Assembly: GCA_902526825.1 (NCBI GenBank)
Contig: CABZMN010000006.1
Coordinates: 1 to 64,000 of the forward strand
Reading direction: 5' to 3'
Source: an uncultured Candidatus Actinomarina sp.
Lineage (GTDB): Bacteria > Actinomycetota > Acidimicrobiia > Actinomarinales > Actinomarinaceae
Length of the DNA: 64,000 nucleotides
Shown: positions 17,794 to 24,640 of the stretch, piece after piece
How the letters are laid out: every line of letters begins with the position of its first letter
How positions within the stretch are numbered: the stretch's first letter is position 1
Translations under genes and position numbers: made by a program
The notes under the pieces: model-generated
What the model was told of the DNA's origin: nothing
Seen by the model: only the letters and a program-made list of their open reading frames with translations
Databases searched by the model: none

Positions 17794-18065
17794 TTTTTTG
17801 GAATCCTTGCTGCTTTTAGCAAGTTTCCATTTTCATCAATAACACCGCATCGTTTTGATAAAAGTTTTGTATTAAACAAGAAAAGATTTTTTTTCCAGAT
17901 AGCTAAGTATCCGAATCCCCCAACAATGTCTAATTTTTCAAGGGCTTGGCCTAATGAAGCAGCATCTTCTACAATAACAACAGGTAACTCGTCATATGTT
18001 GCATCCCATTCTTCTGAAGTTTTGACTTTTCCAGAATTGAGTAATTGATCTTTTAAACTATTCAT
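17790..18065 (-). CDS. Uncharacterised small protein at the end of the mannitol PTS operon
   Basis: The likely start is the ATG at 18065 (MNSLKDQLL), which overlaps the end of the HPr gene by eight bases; the track start at 18125 would lie far inside it. The product has about 91 residues, is soluble and has a compact alpha/beta look (PVVIVEDAASLGQALEKLDIVGGFGYLAIWKKNLFLF). I do not recognise a family. Overlap with the HPr gene suggests co-expression with the phosphotransferase system. Confidence 0.65.
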   Translation of the reverse strand: MNSLKDQLLNSGKVKTSEEWDATYDELPVVIVEDAASLGQALEKLDIVGGFGYLAIWKKNLFLFNTKLLSKRCGVIDENGNLLKAARIPKN

Positions 18066-18405
18066 CGTCAACTGTTTCAAATACTTGTAATTCTTCTTCT
18101 TCAATATTTTCGTTATCAAAATCATCTTTACTACTGTAGGCTTCTGTTTTCCAATTTATTAAATTTTCCATAAGTTCTTCCTCATCACTACCGGTTATAT
18201 GTAGATCAATGATTGAAAATTGCTTAGGTTCTATCTTGAATAAACTTAGTAAACTTTTACCATTTGCTGTTTTATCGCCAACTTTTATTTCAACATCACT
18301 ATCGAATTGTTGGCAATATTTAACAAATTCACTCCCAGGTCTTGCGTGAAGACCAGGATAAATTAATATTTTTAGTTTTTGTGAAACAGAAATTTTAATC
18401 TCCAA
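18058..18405 (-). CDS. ptsH: HPr phosphocarrier protein with acidic C-terminal extension
   Basis: HPr passes phosphate from Enzyme I to the IIA protein. The active-site His lies in PGLHARPGSEF (about residue 21), and the region around the regulatory Ser of other HPr proteins reads NGKSLLSLF. The normal HPr fold ends near residue 90. About 25 further residues are very acidic (DDFDNENIEEEELQVFETVDDE), an unusual tail. The gene overlaps the end of mtlD by 11 bases, so HPr is made within the mannitol operon rather than from a separate pts locus. Confidence 0.9.
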   Translation of the reverse strand: MEIKISVSQKLKILIYPGLHARPGSEFVKYCQQFDSDVEIKVGDKTANGKSLLSLFKIEPKQFSIIDLHITGSDEEELMENLINWKTEAYSSKDDFDNENIEEEELQVFETVDDE

Positions 18406-19474
18406 GCATATTCAAATATTTTTCATAATTTTTATCTTGATTCCAAAAATTTTTGTAAAAATTTGATCTTCCTAAGTCTAATACTTCTTTTTTAAAGTCG
18501 TTGAAACCTTCAATATCCCCAAATGAAAGATTAAAAATAATATTTAGAACTTTCTTGAATCCAGCAACACTTTTATCATTATTTATCAAAATATCTAATG
18601 GTTCTTGGAATCTCTCATTGTAAGAGAATTTAATTGCCGGATTTCTTGCAACTCTAAATAGTTGATCTTTAATTTCTGGATTAGAGAATCGGTCATTGAT
18701 TGTATTTTTAAATTTAGTTAATTCTTCTATTTCTTCTTTATCAAGCAAAAATAGGCTTTCTAAAATTTCCAAAGATATTTGATCTATAAATGCTTTTGAA
18801 GCATCGTTTTGATACAACTCGTGCATATATTCATATTTTTCTGATAGTCCATAATAAGCAAGACACAAATGAAGGCCATTTAACATCCATAGCTTTTTTT
18901 TAAATTCATAATCATATTCACCTTGCTTTATAACATCTGATGGTTTCAAAGGTAGTGGACCCTCTTTATCAAATACAATTGAACCGTATTCTTCAACGTA
19001 AACATCCAAACTATCTTTTGATTGTAAAGGAACAATTTTATCGATGACCACATCAATGAAAGTAATATTTTTGTTATTAATATCTAACTCATTTTTCGCA
19101 GTGGTAGAAGCTCTATATTTATTTTCAAATGCAACAAAATTTATACTTTTAAGGAGATCTAAATTAGATATCAAGTCTAAAACACTATTTACATACTGTG
19201 GTCCAACCGATGTAGATACAAAATCACAGTTGCTAATTAATGATTGAATTTTGCTGGAGTCTGATAGATTCAGTGCTTTTATATTTGAGACCCTGGTGCT
19301 TTCTTTACTAGATCCAATGAAATTTACACTATATTTTTTCTCTGTGTTTAATTTATTTACTAGATCAGAATCTACATCAACTAGAGCTACTTCGTATCCA
19401 TTTTCCTGAAGTATGGGTGTTATAAAGCCTCTTCCTATGTTGCCAGCACCGAAATGTAATGCAGTTTTAGGCAT
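18395..19474 (-). CDS. mtlD: Mannitol-1-phosphate 5-dehydrogenase
   Basis: The enzyme oxidises mannitol 1-phosphate, delivered by the PTS, to fructose 6-phosphate with NAD+. The N-terminal Rossmann motif is ALHFGAGNIGRGFI. The polyol dehydrogenase centre is represented by DKIVP, FKKKLWMLNGLHLCLAYYG and neighbouring residues, with the conserved Lys, Asn and His. The length of 359 is close to the usual 380. The start overlaps the stop of the IIA gene by one base, so the genes are tightly coupled. Confidence 0.93.
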   Translation of the reverse strand: MPKTALHFGAGNIGRGFITPILQENGYEVALVDVDSDLVNKLNTEKKYSVNFIGSSKESTRVSNIKALNLSDSSKIQSLISNCDFVSTSVGPQYVNSVLDLISNLDLLKSINFVAFENKYRASTTAKNELDINNKNITFIDVVIDKIVPLQSKDSLDVYVEEYGSIVFDKEGPLPLKPSDVIKQGEYDYEFKKKLWMLNGLHLCLAYYGLSEKYEYMHELYQNDASKAFIDQISLEILESLFLLDKEEIEELTKFKNTINDRFSNPEIKDQLFRVARNPAIKFSYNERFQEPLDILINNDKSVAGFKKVLNIIFNLSFGDIEGFNDFKKEVLDLGRSNFYKNFWNQDKNYEKYLNMLGD

Positions 19475-19917
19475 TATTCACTGCTAAGTATCGAAAATAG
19501 CTCATCTACTGAATTTGTTCTCCAAAGTTTTTGTGCATCTTCTTCTGATTCAAGAGCATCACTTAGTGATGCTAGTACATTCATATGTTCATCACTATTT
19601 GCTGCAATTGCAACGACTATGTAAACTTTTTCATCAAGCCAATCTACTCCGTTAGGTACTTGTAATACACTAATACCGGTGTTTTTGATATATTTAAACC
19701 CATCTGACATTCCATGAGGTATTGCAACACCTGCTCCTGGAAGATAAGTTGTATATGGATGTTCTAAGACTTTTTCTTTCATTGATTCGATATATTCTTG
19801 TTCAATATACCCATTATCTAACAACAATTTTCCAGCTACATCAATACTTTCATTTAGATCATTAAAATTTTGATCTACCAATATGGATTCTTTAATTAAT
19901 ACTGGTTTAGATGTCAT
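19474..19917 (-). CDS. mtlF: PTS mannitol-type EIIA component
   Basis: IIA receives phosphate from HPr and passes it to IIB. The phospho-His lies in GAGVAIPHGMSDG (near residue 68), the fructose/mannitol IIA signature, followed by SVLQVPNGVDW. The length of 147 is normal for a separate IIA. The gene overlaps the IIB gene by four bases and mtlD by one. The order IIC-IIB-IIA-mtlD-HPr gives a full relay from one transcript, except for Enzyme I, encoded about 4.7 kb away. Confidence 0.92.
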   Translation of the reverse strand: MTSKPVLIKESILVDQNFNDLNESIDVAGKLLLDNGYIEQEYIESMKEKVLEHPYTTYLPGAGVAIPHGMSDGFKYIKNTGISVLQVPNGVDWLDEKVYIVVAIAANSDEHMNVLASLSDALESEEDAQKLWRTNSVDELFSILSSE

Positions 19918-20234
19918 GTAGAAGTTATAGTATTTCCTTCTGCCAAATCTTTAATTAATTTATTCAAAGATGGATCATTCATAAACATTATGTATTGAAT
20001 TAATACTGCATTATCAGGTGCAGACTGTTTAGCAACTCCGGCCAATCCTTGATGTGTCACAACAATATCTGCATCGCTTGGTATTTGTGTGGCTGGAGAG
20101 TGAACGATTTCAACTACCAAACCAGCTTTCTTTGCTTTCTTAATAAGACTGTTCTTTACCATTAAACTTGATCCAGCTCCTGCTTCACAGGCTAAACATA
20201 TTTTCTTTACATCCGCGGCTTCGATTGAACTCAT
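19914..20234 (-). CDS. PTS mannitol-type EIIB component
   Basis: IIB carries phosphate on a cysteine and phosphorylates mannitol during transport. The phospho-Cys loop is ICLACEAGAGSSLMV near residue 14, matching the CDAGMGSS motif of mannitol IIB. I start at ATG 20234 (MSSIEAAD): it has an upstream AAAGGAAT, whereas the longer track frame would begin inside the terminator-like hairpin. IIB is normally fused to IIC in MtlA; here it is a separate protein of about 106 residues. Confidence 0.9.
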   Translation of the reverse strand: MSSIEAADVKKICLACEAGAGSSLMVKNSLIKKAKKAGLVVEIVHSPATQIPSDADIVVTHQGLAGVAKQSAPDNAVLIQYIMFMNDPSLNKLIKDLAEGNTITST

Positions 20235-20252
20235 AGTATTCCTTTCAAAAAA

Positions 20253-20284
20253 AATTGGCTTGGGAGTTTCCTCCCAAGCCAATT
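20253..20284 (-). terminator. Intra-operon terminator/attenuator hairpin between EIIC and EIIB
   Basis: On the minus strand a perfect 14-bp stem AATTGGCTTGGGAG / CTCCCAAGCCAATT with a GAAA loop is followed directly by eight T. It sits 21 bases after the EIIC stop and about 19 bases before the EIIB start. It should terminate most transcripts after EIIC or protect its 3' end, lowering EIIB/EIIA/MtlD/HPr relative to the membrane subunit. Confidence 0.9.
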
Positions 20285-20305
20285 ATAACTAATTTTTTTT
20301 AGTTC

Positions 20306-21373
20306 TTATACATCAACTCCTGGAATTGAAGTATCGATAGCATCGTCGACTCCAGCGTCTGTTTCTTGAATTGGTCGAACTCTCAATAAGATCGTTCCAA
20401 CTACTGCAGCTGCAACAGCTCCAATAGCAACACCAATCAGAACATTCGCACCACCACTTCTAGGTAACATTGCTAAGTATGCAAAAATACTACCTGGTGA
20501 TGGAGGTCCAACAAGACCAGCGTCTGTGGCTACCCACCATAGATCGGCAGAAATTCCACCAGCCCACATTGCAACGATCATAATTGGATGACCTAATACA
20601 TATGGGAAGTAAATTTCATGAATTCCACCGAAGAAATGAATAATTATAGAACCCGGTGCTGATTGTTTCCACATTCCAGTTCCTGCAATGTAGTATGCAA
20701 TAAGCAATCCTAGACCTGGTCCAGGATTTGATTCAAGCATGTAATATATTGACTTTCCTTCTTCTGCAGCTTGTGCAGCTCCAAGAGGTGTCAACACACC
20801 GTGGTTCACAGCATTGTTTAAGAACAACACTTTTGCAACTTCAATAGGTATGTCAGCTAAAGGAACTAGACCAGCATCAACGATACCAGCAGCAAAGTTT
20901 CCTAAGCCGTCTGCAACTGCTTGGAGAATGTTTGCAAGAAATGAATAAACAAATACTGCAAGCCCCCAACCAAGGATACCTGATGAGAAGTTGTCATATA
21001 ACATCTCAAAACCTTCCGGTACATTATCACGGAGTCTTGCATCAAGTTCTTTAAGAACTTTTGCTGCTCCAGGTCCAACTAACATAGCGCCCAAGAATTG
21101 TGGACTATCTGTTCCGACAATAGCTGCCATTGTGACAACTGCGCCGATAACTCCACCTCTGTGGCCATATATCATTTTTCCACCGGTATAACCGATTAAT
21201 AATGGGAGAAGGTTTACAATCATTGGTCCGACCATTGAGCTCAAATCTTCATTTGGTGCCCAGCCAGGTCCAATGTACAGGGATGTGATTAATCCCCAAG
21301 CGATGAAGGCACCAATGTTAGGAATAACCATTCCTGACGCAGCACCACCAACGCGTTGTATGAATTCTTTCAT
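20306..21373 (-). CDS. mtlA: PTS mannitol EIIC transporter subunit
   Basis: This is the membrane channel for mannitol. The protein has about eight to ten hydrophobic helices and starts FIQRVGGAASGMVIPNIGAFIAWGL, as in MtlA. IIC motifs seen are NNAVNHGVLTPLG and HFFGGIHEIYFPYVL (the GI-x-E substrate motif). It ends near residue 355 without the IIB and IIA domains that MtlA of enteric bacteria carries. It is the first gene of the operon, preceded by a strong ribosome site (AAAGGGGG) and several dyads. Confidence 0.93.
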   Translation of the reverse strand: MKEFIQRVGGAASGMVIPNIGAFIAWGLITSLYIGPGWAPNEDLSSMVGPMIVNLLPLLIGYTGGKMIYGHRGGVIGAVVTMAAIVGTDSPQFLGAMLVGPGAAKVLKELDARLRDNVPEGFEMLYDNFSSGILGWGLAVFVYSFLANILQAVADGLGNFAAGIVDAGLVPLADIPIEVAKVLFLNNAVNHGVLTPLGAAQAAEEGKSIYYMLESNPGPGLGLLIAYYIAGTGMWKQSAPGSIIIHFFGGIHEIYFPYVLGHPIMIVAMWAGGISADLWWVATDAGLVGPPSPGSIFAYLAMLPRSGGANVLIGVAIGAVAAAVVGTILLRVRPIQETDAGVDDAIDTSIPGVDV

Positions 21374-21392
21374 ATTTTTTCAATCCCCCTTT

Positions 21393-21406
21393 AGATTGAT
21401 CAATCT
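21393..21406. promoter_or_regulatory. Perfect 14-bp palindrome in the mtl operon leader
   Basis: AGATTGATCAATCT is a perfect dyad just upstream of the ribosome-binding site of the EIIC gene. In the mRNA it could form a hairpin; as DNA it could be a second operator. Its role is unproven. Confidence 0.5.
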
Positions 21407-21424
21407 GTCACTCTTTGTAACAAA

Positions 21425-21449
21425 TATGTGACATTGGTAATATCACATA
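21425..21449. promoter_or_regulatory. Candidate operator of the mannitol PTS operon
   Basis: TATGTGACATTGGTAATATCACATA has two 11-base arms with one mismatch around a three-base centre. It lies directly downstream of a TATAAT box on the minus strand (21455-21460; weak -35 ATGAAA 17 bases upstream), so it would cover the transcription start. A smaller palindrome TTTGTAACAAA (21414-21424) abuts it. A bound repressor would block transcription of the mtl genes. The regulator is not encoded next to the operon, and the arms (TGTGA) resemble CRP half sites but with a wider spacer. Confidence 0.7.
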
Positions 21450-21454
21450 CTCTA

Positions 21455-21460
21455 ATTATA
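21455..21460 (-). promoter_or_regulatory. -10 element of the mtl operon promoter
   Basis: On the minus strand the sequence reads TATAAT, about 82 bases before the EIIC start codon. The ATGAAA 17 bases upstream matches four of six -35 positions. The start point would fall at the edge of the 25-bp dyad. Confidence 0.55.
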
Positions 21461-21585
21461 AAAAATAAAACTTTGCCTTTCATACATCTTCAAAAATTTT
21501 TTATTTATAAGTTGTAACTTTGGATTAAGTTGGCAGTCATTTAAACCTAATTTTCGCTTATAATTTAATAAAATAGGAGGTTTAG

Positions 21586-22179
21586 ATGGATGTTGAATCA
21601 ACAATGTTACCGTTAGGAACGAAAATGCCAAGCTTTAATTTACTAGGCATTGACGGTGAAATGTATTCAAATGAAATGTTCGATGGAAAAAAAGGTTCTC
21701 TTGTAATGTTTATATGTAATCATTGTCCTTTTGTTAAGCATGTCAATGAAGAAATAGTAAATTTAAGCAATGAAATAATGGGAAACGACATCAGTGTAAT
21801 AGGAATTAATTCAAATGACAGTACTCAAGAAAAATATGCAGAAGATAGCATTGATAAAATGAGAGAGTACGCAGATAGCTTAGGATACAATTTTCCCTAT
21901 GTTGTTGATGAAGACCAATCTGTTGCAAAAAATTTTACAGCGCAATGTACACCTGATTTTTTTCTTTTTGACAGGGATCAAAATCTTGTTTATCGAGGTC
22001 AACTTGATGGCTCAAGGCCTGGGAATGATGTGCCAACTAATGGAGAAAGCCTAAGAAGTGCTATTCAGGCCTTGTTAAATAATGAAGATCCAATTTCTGA
22101 GCAACTTCCAAGTATGGGATGCAACATTAAATGGCGAGTGGGAGAAGAGCCGGACTATTTTTTGAATGTAAAAGGTTAA
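21586..22179 (+). CDS. Thioredoxin-like / AhpC-TSA family protein
   Basis: The protein has a thioredoxin fold with an active-site MFICNHCPFVKHV (CxxC, near residues 44-47), then the strand SVIGINSND and the cis-Pro region FTAQCTPDFFLFD. It matches the family of thioredoxin-like proteins with CNHCP found in many bacteria. No signal peptide is present, so it should act in the cytoplasm as a thiol reductase or peroxiredoxin-like protein. A clear AGGAGG ribosome site precedes the ATG. The active site uses Cys codons, not UGA. The end overlaps the convergent YjbQ gene by four bases. Confidence 0.85.
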   Translation: MDVESTMLPLGTKMPSFNLLGIDGEMYSNEMFDGKKGSLVMFICNHCPFVKHVNEEIVNLSNEIMGNDISVIGINSNDSTQEKYAEDSIDKMREYADSLGYNFPYVVDEDQSVAKNFTAQCTPDFFLFDRDQNLVYRGQLDGSRPGNDVPTNGESLRSAIQALLNNEDPISEQLPSMGCNIKWRVGEEPDYFLNVKG

Positions 22180-22700
22180 TCTAAATCTTGAATCTGAACA
22201 AAAAGTCTTCTTGGACGGGCACAATCTAACTCAATAAAAAAGAGACGTTGCCATCTTCCTAAAATAATTTCAGAATCTACAACAGGTAAAGTGACCGAGG
22301 TTGAACCAATGATAGAACTTCTTACGTGAGATCTTCCATTAATATTTTCATCTTCTTGCATATTTTCTGTTCTTAAATCCCAATCATCATGCTCGTAGTA
22401 TGAATCTGAAGGTATCAGTTCTTCTAGTTTTCTTTTAAAGTCATTAATATACCCTGTTTCGGATTCGTTAATAATTATTGCTGTAGTTGTATGTGGGGTT
22501 GATATTGTTACTGAACCATGTGCAACATTTGAAGCTGAAATTAAGTTTTGAATATTTTCAGTAAAATCACAGAACTGATTTGTTTCTACTGTATCAAAAT
22601 GTAAAGCGTAAGTTGCAGATTTGTTTGATGTTGATTTGTGAAGTTCTACCAAATCAGATTTAACAACATCTCCACCGATTCTTTGATTAGGTTTTTTCAT
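22176..22700 (-). CDS. YjbQ family (UPF0047) protein
   Basis: The family is annotated as secondary thiamine-phosphate synthase-like, though the cellular role is unsettled. Motifs are AHGSVTISTPHTTTAIIINE near residues 90-110, HVRSSIIGSTSVTLPV, and the end GRWQRLFFIELDCARPRRLFVQI. The conserved His and Glu residues of the family are present. About 45 extra residues precede the core. I start at ATG 22700; the track used a TTG eight codons earlier. It lies downstream of the DRL-like gene in the same direction. Confidence 0.88.
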   Translation of the reverse strand: MKKPNQRIGGDVVKSDLVELHKSTSNKSATYALHFDTVETNQFCDFTENIQNLISASNVAHGSVTISTPHTTTAIIINESETGYINDFKRKLEELIPSDSYYEHDDWDLRTENMQEDENINGRSHVRSSIIGSTSVTLPVVDSEIILGRWQRLFFIELDCARPRRLFVQIQDLD

Positions 22701-22748
22701 AGTAAGATCAAATTTTAATAACAATTTGATAATTTATTCAATATTTAT

Positions 22749-23957
22749 TCAACTATTTTGTGATAACCAATACTTATAAAGTTGATTGTCAGTTATATCG
22801 ATATTTTCAATCTCAATTGGTTCACCTTTTTTAACTTCAGAGTTCAAGATATTATTCTCGGCTATACCTAGTGGAGCAAGATTTTTCGAATTTTCAACTC
22901 TCATGGCTTTTCCATATATATTTTCTCCGCCGATTGAACCAAGATTTGTGCCAGCTTTTAGATCTTTTTTTGAATGTGCAACTACTTCAACGTTCCATTT
23001 TTTTGCACTTAGTTGTGTTTCTTTCTCAACCATTAACTTCATGATTGTTCTTGGAATCTCTAAGCTAGTTAAATGATAGGGTCTATATAAAGTCCAGTAT
23101 GGACCTTTTCCCATTTTTAAATACTCCATTTCATAATTTACATAATCATCTTCTGAATAAACTATTGCAAAAACACCTGGTGCTACCCCAAACGCAAAAT
23201 CAACAACATTTGTATTTTCTAATATTCCACCAGATGTTTTAGGAATAAAAATAGAATTTAGTTCATCATAAGTAGAGTTAGGTCCGTGCATTCCATCAAT
23301 ATCAATATCAAAATCAAGATAATTTGCTAACGCTGCCATCTCAATCATTGTTTTACTACCATCAACAAAGCTTGTTAGCATATAGGGGTTCATTTTTTTT
23401 TGTTTAGCTTCTTTTTCAAGATCCATTGGAGTTTTAAAGACATCAAAAGAATTATTCTTACCTTTACCAATTGCAATTACATCGAGGGAAATTTCTCGTG
23501 CAAAATTAAATAACTCAACTGCTGCAACTGGTTCATCTCCATCTCCAACAGTCACAATGGTATTATTTTTCTCTGCCTCTCTATTTAAAGCTAAACCTAT
23601 CGTTGCTTCTGTCTCAACATTTAATAAAATCAAATTAATTTTTCTATTTAAAACCTTAAATGCAACTTCGGCTCCTGAGGAAGGTGTTCCCGTTGCTTCT
23701 ATGACTATATCTAAATCCTGATCATCGAGTGAATCAAGATTGGTTGAAATTGTAATATCATTATTCTGGTTGTATTTGCTTCGAGCCATATCTAATTTGT
23801 CTTCGTTTTTGTCAACGATTAGAAGAAGGTCTGTATCTGGCATTTTATTGATTTGAGTGACAATACCCTGACCCATTTGTCCAGCACCAACTAAAGCAAC
23901 TTTTGTTTTTTTACCTCTTTCTTTAACAAAATCTGAATATCTATCTAATAAACTCAT
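22749..23957 (-). CDS. COG4091-type NAD(P)-dependent reductase with SAF domain; possible DRL-type DXP reductoisomerase
   Basis: The N-terminal Rossmann domain starts KVALVGAGQMGQGI near residue 20. A homoserine-dehydrogenase-like central part (EATGTPSSGAEVAF; GDGDEPVAAVELFNFARE) and a C-terminal SAF-like domain (KKDLKAGTNLGSIGGENIYGKA) follow. This is the layout of COG4091. A Brucella member, DRL, replaces DXR in the first committed step of the MEP isoprenoid pathway. The gene overlaps ispD, the next-but-one step of that pathway, by four bases, which makes a DRL role plausible. Not all COG4091 proteins have this activity, so a sugar-related dehydrogenase is the alternative. Confidence 0.7.
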   Translation of the reverse strand: MSLLDRYSDFVKERGKKTKVALVGAGQMGQGIVTQINKMPDTDLLLIVDKNEDKLDMARSKYNQNNDITISTNLDSLDDQDLDIVIEATGTPSSGAEVAFKVLNRKINLILLNVETEATIGLALNREAEKNNTIVTVGDGDEPVAAVELFNFAREISLDVIAIGKGKNNSFDVFKTPMDLEKEAKQKKMNPYMLTSFVDGSKTMIEMAALANYLDFDIDIDGMHGPNSTYDELNSIFIPKTSGGILENTNVVDFAFGVAPGVFAIVYSEDDYVNYEMEYLKMGKGPYWTLYRPYHLTSLEIPRTIMKLMVEKETQLSAKKWNVEVVAHSKKDLKAGTNLGSIGGENIYGKAMRVENSKNLAPLGIAENNILNSEVKKGEPIEIENIDITDNQLYKYWLSQNS

Positions 23958-24634
23958 TTATTTCCATACTCTTCTAGTTTTAATTTAATAGTTTCTAAAT
24001 CTTCTTTGTATGTTATTTTCAAATTGAGGTCAGAACCTAAAATAACTTTTGATTCAATATTCAAATTTTTTGAAACTTGTTGAGTTGTATCGTGTGAAAT
24101 CATTTCTTCTTCAATATTGATAAGGTAGGCCTTTTCTAAAATTTCATATTCAAATATTTGGGGAGTTTGAATTTCAACAAGATTATCTTTTAAAAGCTTT
24201 TCTGATGCTTTATTGTAAAGGCTGGTCTCTATGTAAGGCGAGCAAGATCCATGTGTTTTTGCTTCTGTAATTAGTTCCTTCAATAAGTCTTCCGGTAGAA
24301 AAGATCTTGCACAATCATGAATTGCAACTAAATCATTATTATTTATGTTCATTAATTTTAAAGTATTTAGAGCAAAAATCTCACTTTCTTGTCTTGTTTT
24401 GCCTCCTAGAATTAATTCAAATTTCTTATCAATTACATATGAATTTAGAATTTCGTTTATTTTTTCTATATTGGTTTTATTACAAACAATAACTATTGAG
24501 TCAATATCGTTACAGTTTAAAAAAGTTTCGAGTGGGTATCTAATAAGCTCTTTATCTTTGTATAAAGCAAATAGTTTATCTGACTCAAATCTTTCACTTA
24601 AGCCAGCTGCAAGTAGTATTCCAAAAACTTTCAA
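23954..24634 (-). CDS. ispD: 2-C-methyl-D-erythritol 4-phosphate cytidylyltransferase
   Basis: IspD makes CDP-methylerythritol from CTP and MEP. The nucleotide-binding start is GILLAAGLSERFESDKLFA, with the family Arg and Lys residues. Later come LILGGKTRQES, VAIHDCARSFLP and IQTPQIFEYEIL, as in IspD. The length of 226 is typical. The overlap with the COG4091 reductase gene and the position six bases after Enzyme I place it in one transcript with ptsI. A related TarI-type ribitol-phosphate cytidylyltransferase is possible but less likely. Confidence 0.85.
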   Translation of the reverse strand: MKVFGILLAAGLSERFESDKLFALYKDKELIRYPLETFLNCNDIDSIVIVCNKTNIEKINEILNSYVIDKKFELILGGKTRQESEIFALNTLKLMNINNNDLVAIHDCARSFLPEDLLKELITEAKTHGSCSPYIETSLYNKASEKLLKDNLVEIQTPQIFEYEILEKAYLINIEEEMISHDTTQQVSKNLNIESKVILGSDLNLKITYKEDLETIKLKLEEYGNK

Positions 24635-24640
24635 TATATT

